A stretch of DNA of 64,000 bases from Hemicordylus capensis (lineage: Eukaryota > Chordata > Lepidosauria > Squamata > Cordylidae): the NCBI RefSeq assembly GCF_027244095.1, contig NC_069661.1, forward strand, positions 142,615,501 to 142,679,500, given 5' to 3'. Below the pieces are notes generated by a model. The model saw only the letters and a program-made list of their open reading frames with translations, was not told where the DNA came from and made no database searches. A program made the position numbers and the translations under genes. Positions 63,283-64,000 of this stretch are shown in pieces; the first letter of the stretch is position 1, and the number at the start of each line of letters is the position of its first letter.

Positions 63283-64000
63283 TACAGCAAAGAATGCAGA
63301 ATGACTGCACTCCTCAACATGAAGGGCATGGCTGGGGCCCCATGCATGCTTACACTTGCTCTGGGCCCCACTCCCTGCATGGGATGGCCCTGTCTGAAGG
63401 TGACTGTGGTATTAAGTACTAGTTACAGCATATAATGAGGCATTTTTATTGATTTAATAATAGATTTATTGATGATGTAAACAGCCTTCTCTGCTCTCAA
63501 ATTGCTGTTTTATATGTATTGTCCTAGTTTGCAGTTGTGTAGGAAATGTGAGGCTACAATCTAATGCAGAGTGAGGCATGCCTAGGGCCTTGGATTTCAA
63601 TGGACGTTAGCATGTCTAGTTCTGGGTTAGAGCATCCTCAGTCTCTGTGCATGATTTTACATTGGTACATCAGAGGATGTCTGAAACCATCTCATTATAA
63701 AAACATATAAATGAACTTTTATTAAGTATGTATATATTATCAGAACATACATAATACAATGTATACACTTCATAATATATGCATACACTTAAAATTAGAA
63801 CCATGCCAGAAAGACAGACCTACTGAGGCTTGCATCACTGATGTACAAAAATAATCCCGTGCCAAAGAAAATGAGGTTCTATATGCAGTCTGGTTGTATA
63901 GCCCAGATAAAGACAGTCTGGGAGCAACTATTTCTTGGGTGGTGGGGAGTGGGAGATATGGCAGTGGGAGCTGGGCAGGCCGTTACAGGAGGAAACGATC
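63283..64000. other. OPTN intron to window edge, nothing recognised
   Basis: No exon, splice pair or repeat motif supported. Confidence 0.4.

Noticed and set aside
1-64000. tRNA genes, CRISPR arrays, bacterial operons
   Set aside because: The tRNA-like and 5S-like segments all belong to SINEs with bodies and tails; nothing prokaryotic was seen.

Overview
The window is nuclear DNA from a squamate reptile, most likely a lizard. Two things show this. First, it carries two vertebrate genes split into many small exons, MCM10 and OPTN, which are also neighbours in human (recalled order OPTN-MCM10). Second, the repeats are typical of squamates: 5S-rRNA-headed SINEs, Bov-B LINE and Bov-B-tailed tRNA SINEs, L2- and CR1-clade LINEs, DIRS-type tyrosine-recombinase retroelements, and hAT and Tc1/mariner MITEs. 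All family names come from reading motifs by eye; no database was searched.

Genes. MCM10 (replication initiation factor) is complete on the minus strand. Nineteen coding exons run from the ATG at 53527-53529 to the stop at 9858-9860. Their lengths sum to 2586 nt, every intron phase closes, and the product is 861 aa (human, recalled, about 875). A probable non-coding first exon ends at a good donor near 56128, below two E2F-type sites and a CCAAT box. OPTN lies upstream on the same strand. Only its last coding exon (61482-61606), encoding the C-terminal ubiquitin-binding zinc finger, is in the window; the rest lies beyond the right edge. I found nothing of the next gene expected on the left (UCMA in human); 1-9.8 kb is almost all repeats.

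Layout. 1-3.6 kb: L2 fragments, a CORE-SINE, a TA-flanked MITE. 3.7-8.5 kb: an old DIRS-like fossil with inverted termini. 8.5-9.86 kb: probable MCM10 3' UTR. 9.86-53.6 kb: MCM10, whose introns hold three more DIRS-like fossils (15.8-20.0, 34.4-36.8, 43.9-47.1 kb), a 2.4-kb L2 LINE (31.3-33.7 kb), CR1 and Bov-B tails, several SINE families and MITEs. 56.1-56.8 kb: putative MCM10 promoter. 58.5-61.2 kb: a decayed LINE between MCM10 and OPTN. 61.5-64 kb: OPTN last exon and part of its last intron.

MCM10 loads and stabilises the CMG helicase and DNA polymerase alpha at origins. OPTN is an autophagy and ubiquitin adaptor. Nothing suggests they act together; they are only neighbours. I found no wholly new system. 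The items most worth a second look are SINEs with different heads (5S rRNA or tRNA) on one body, a long inverted duplication inside a DIRS fossil, dated nested insertions, and repeat tracts lying against MCM10 splice sites.
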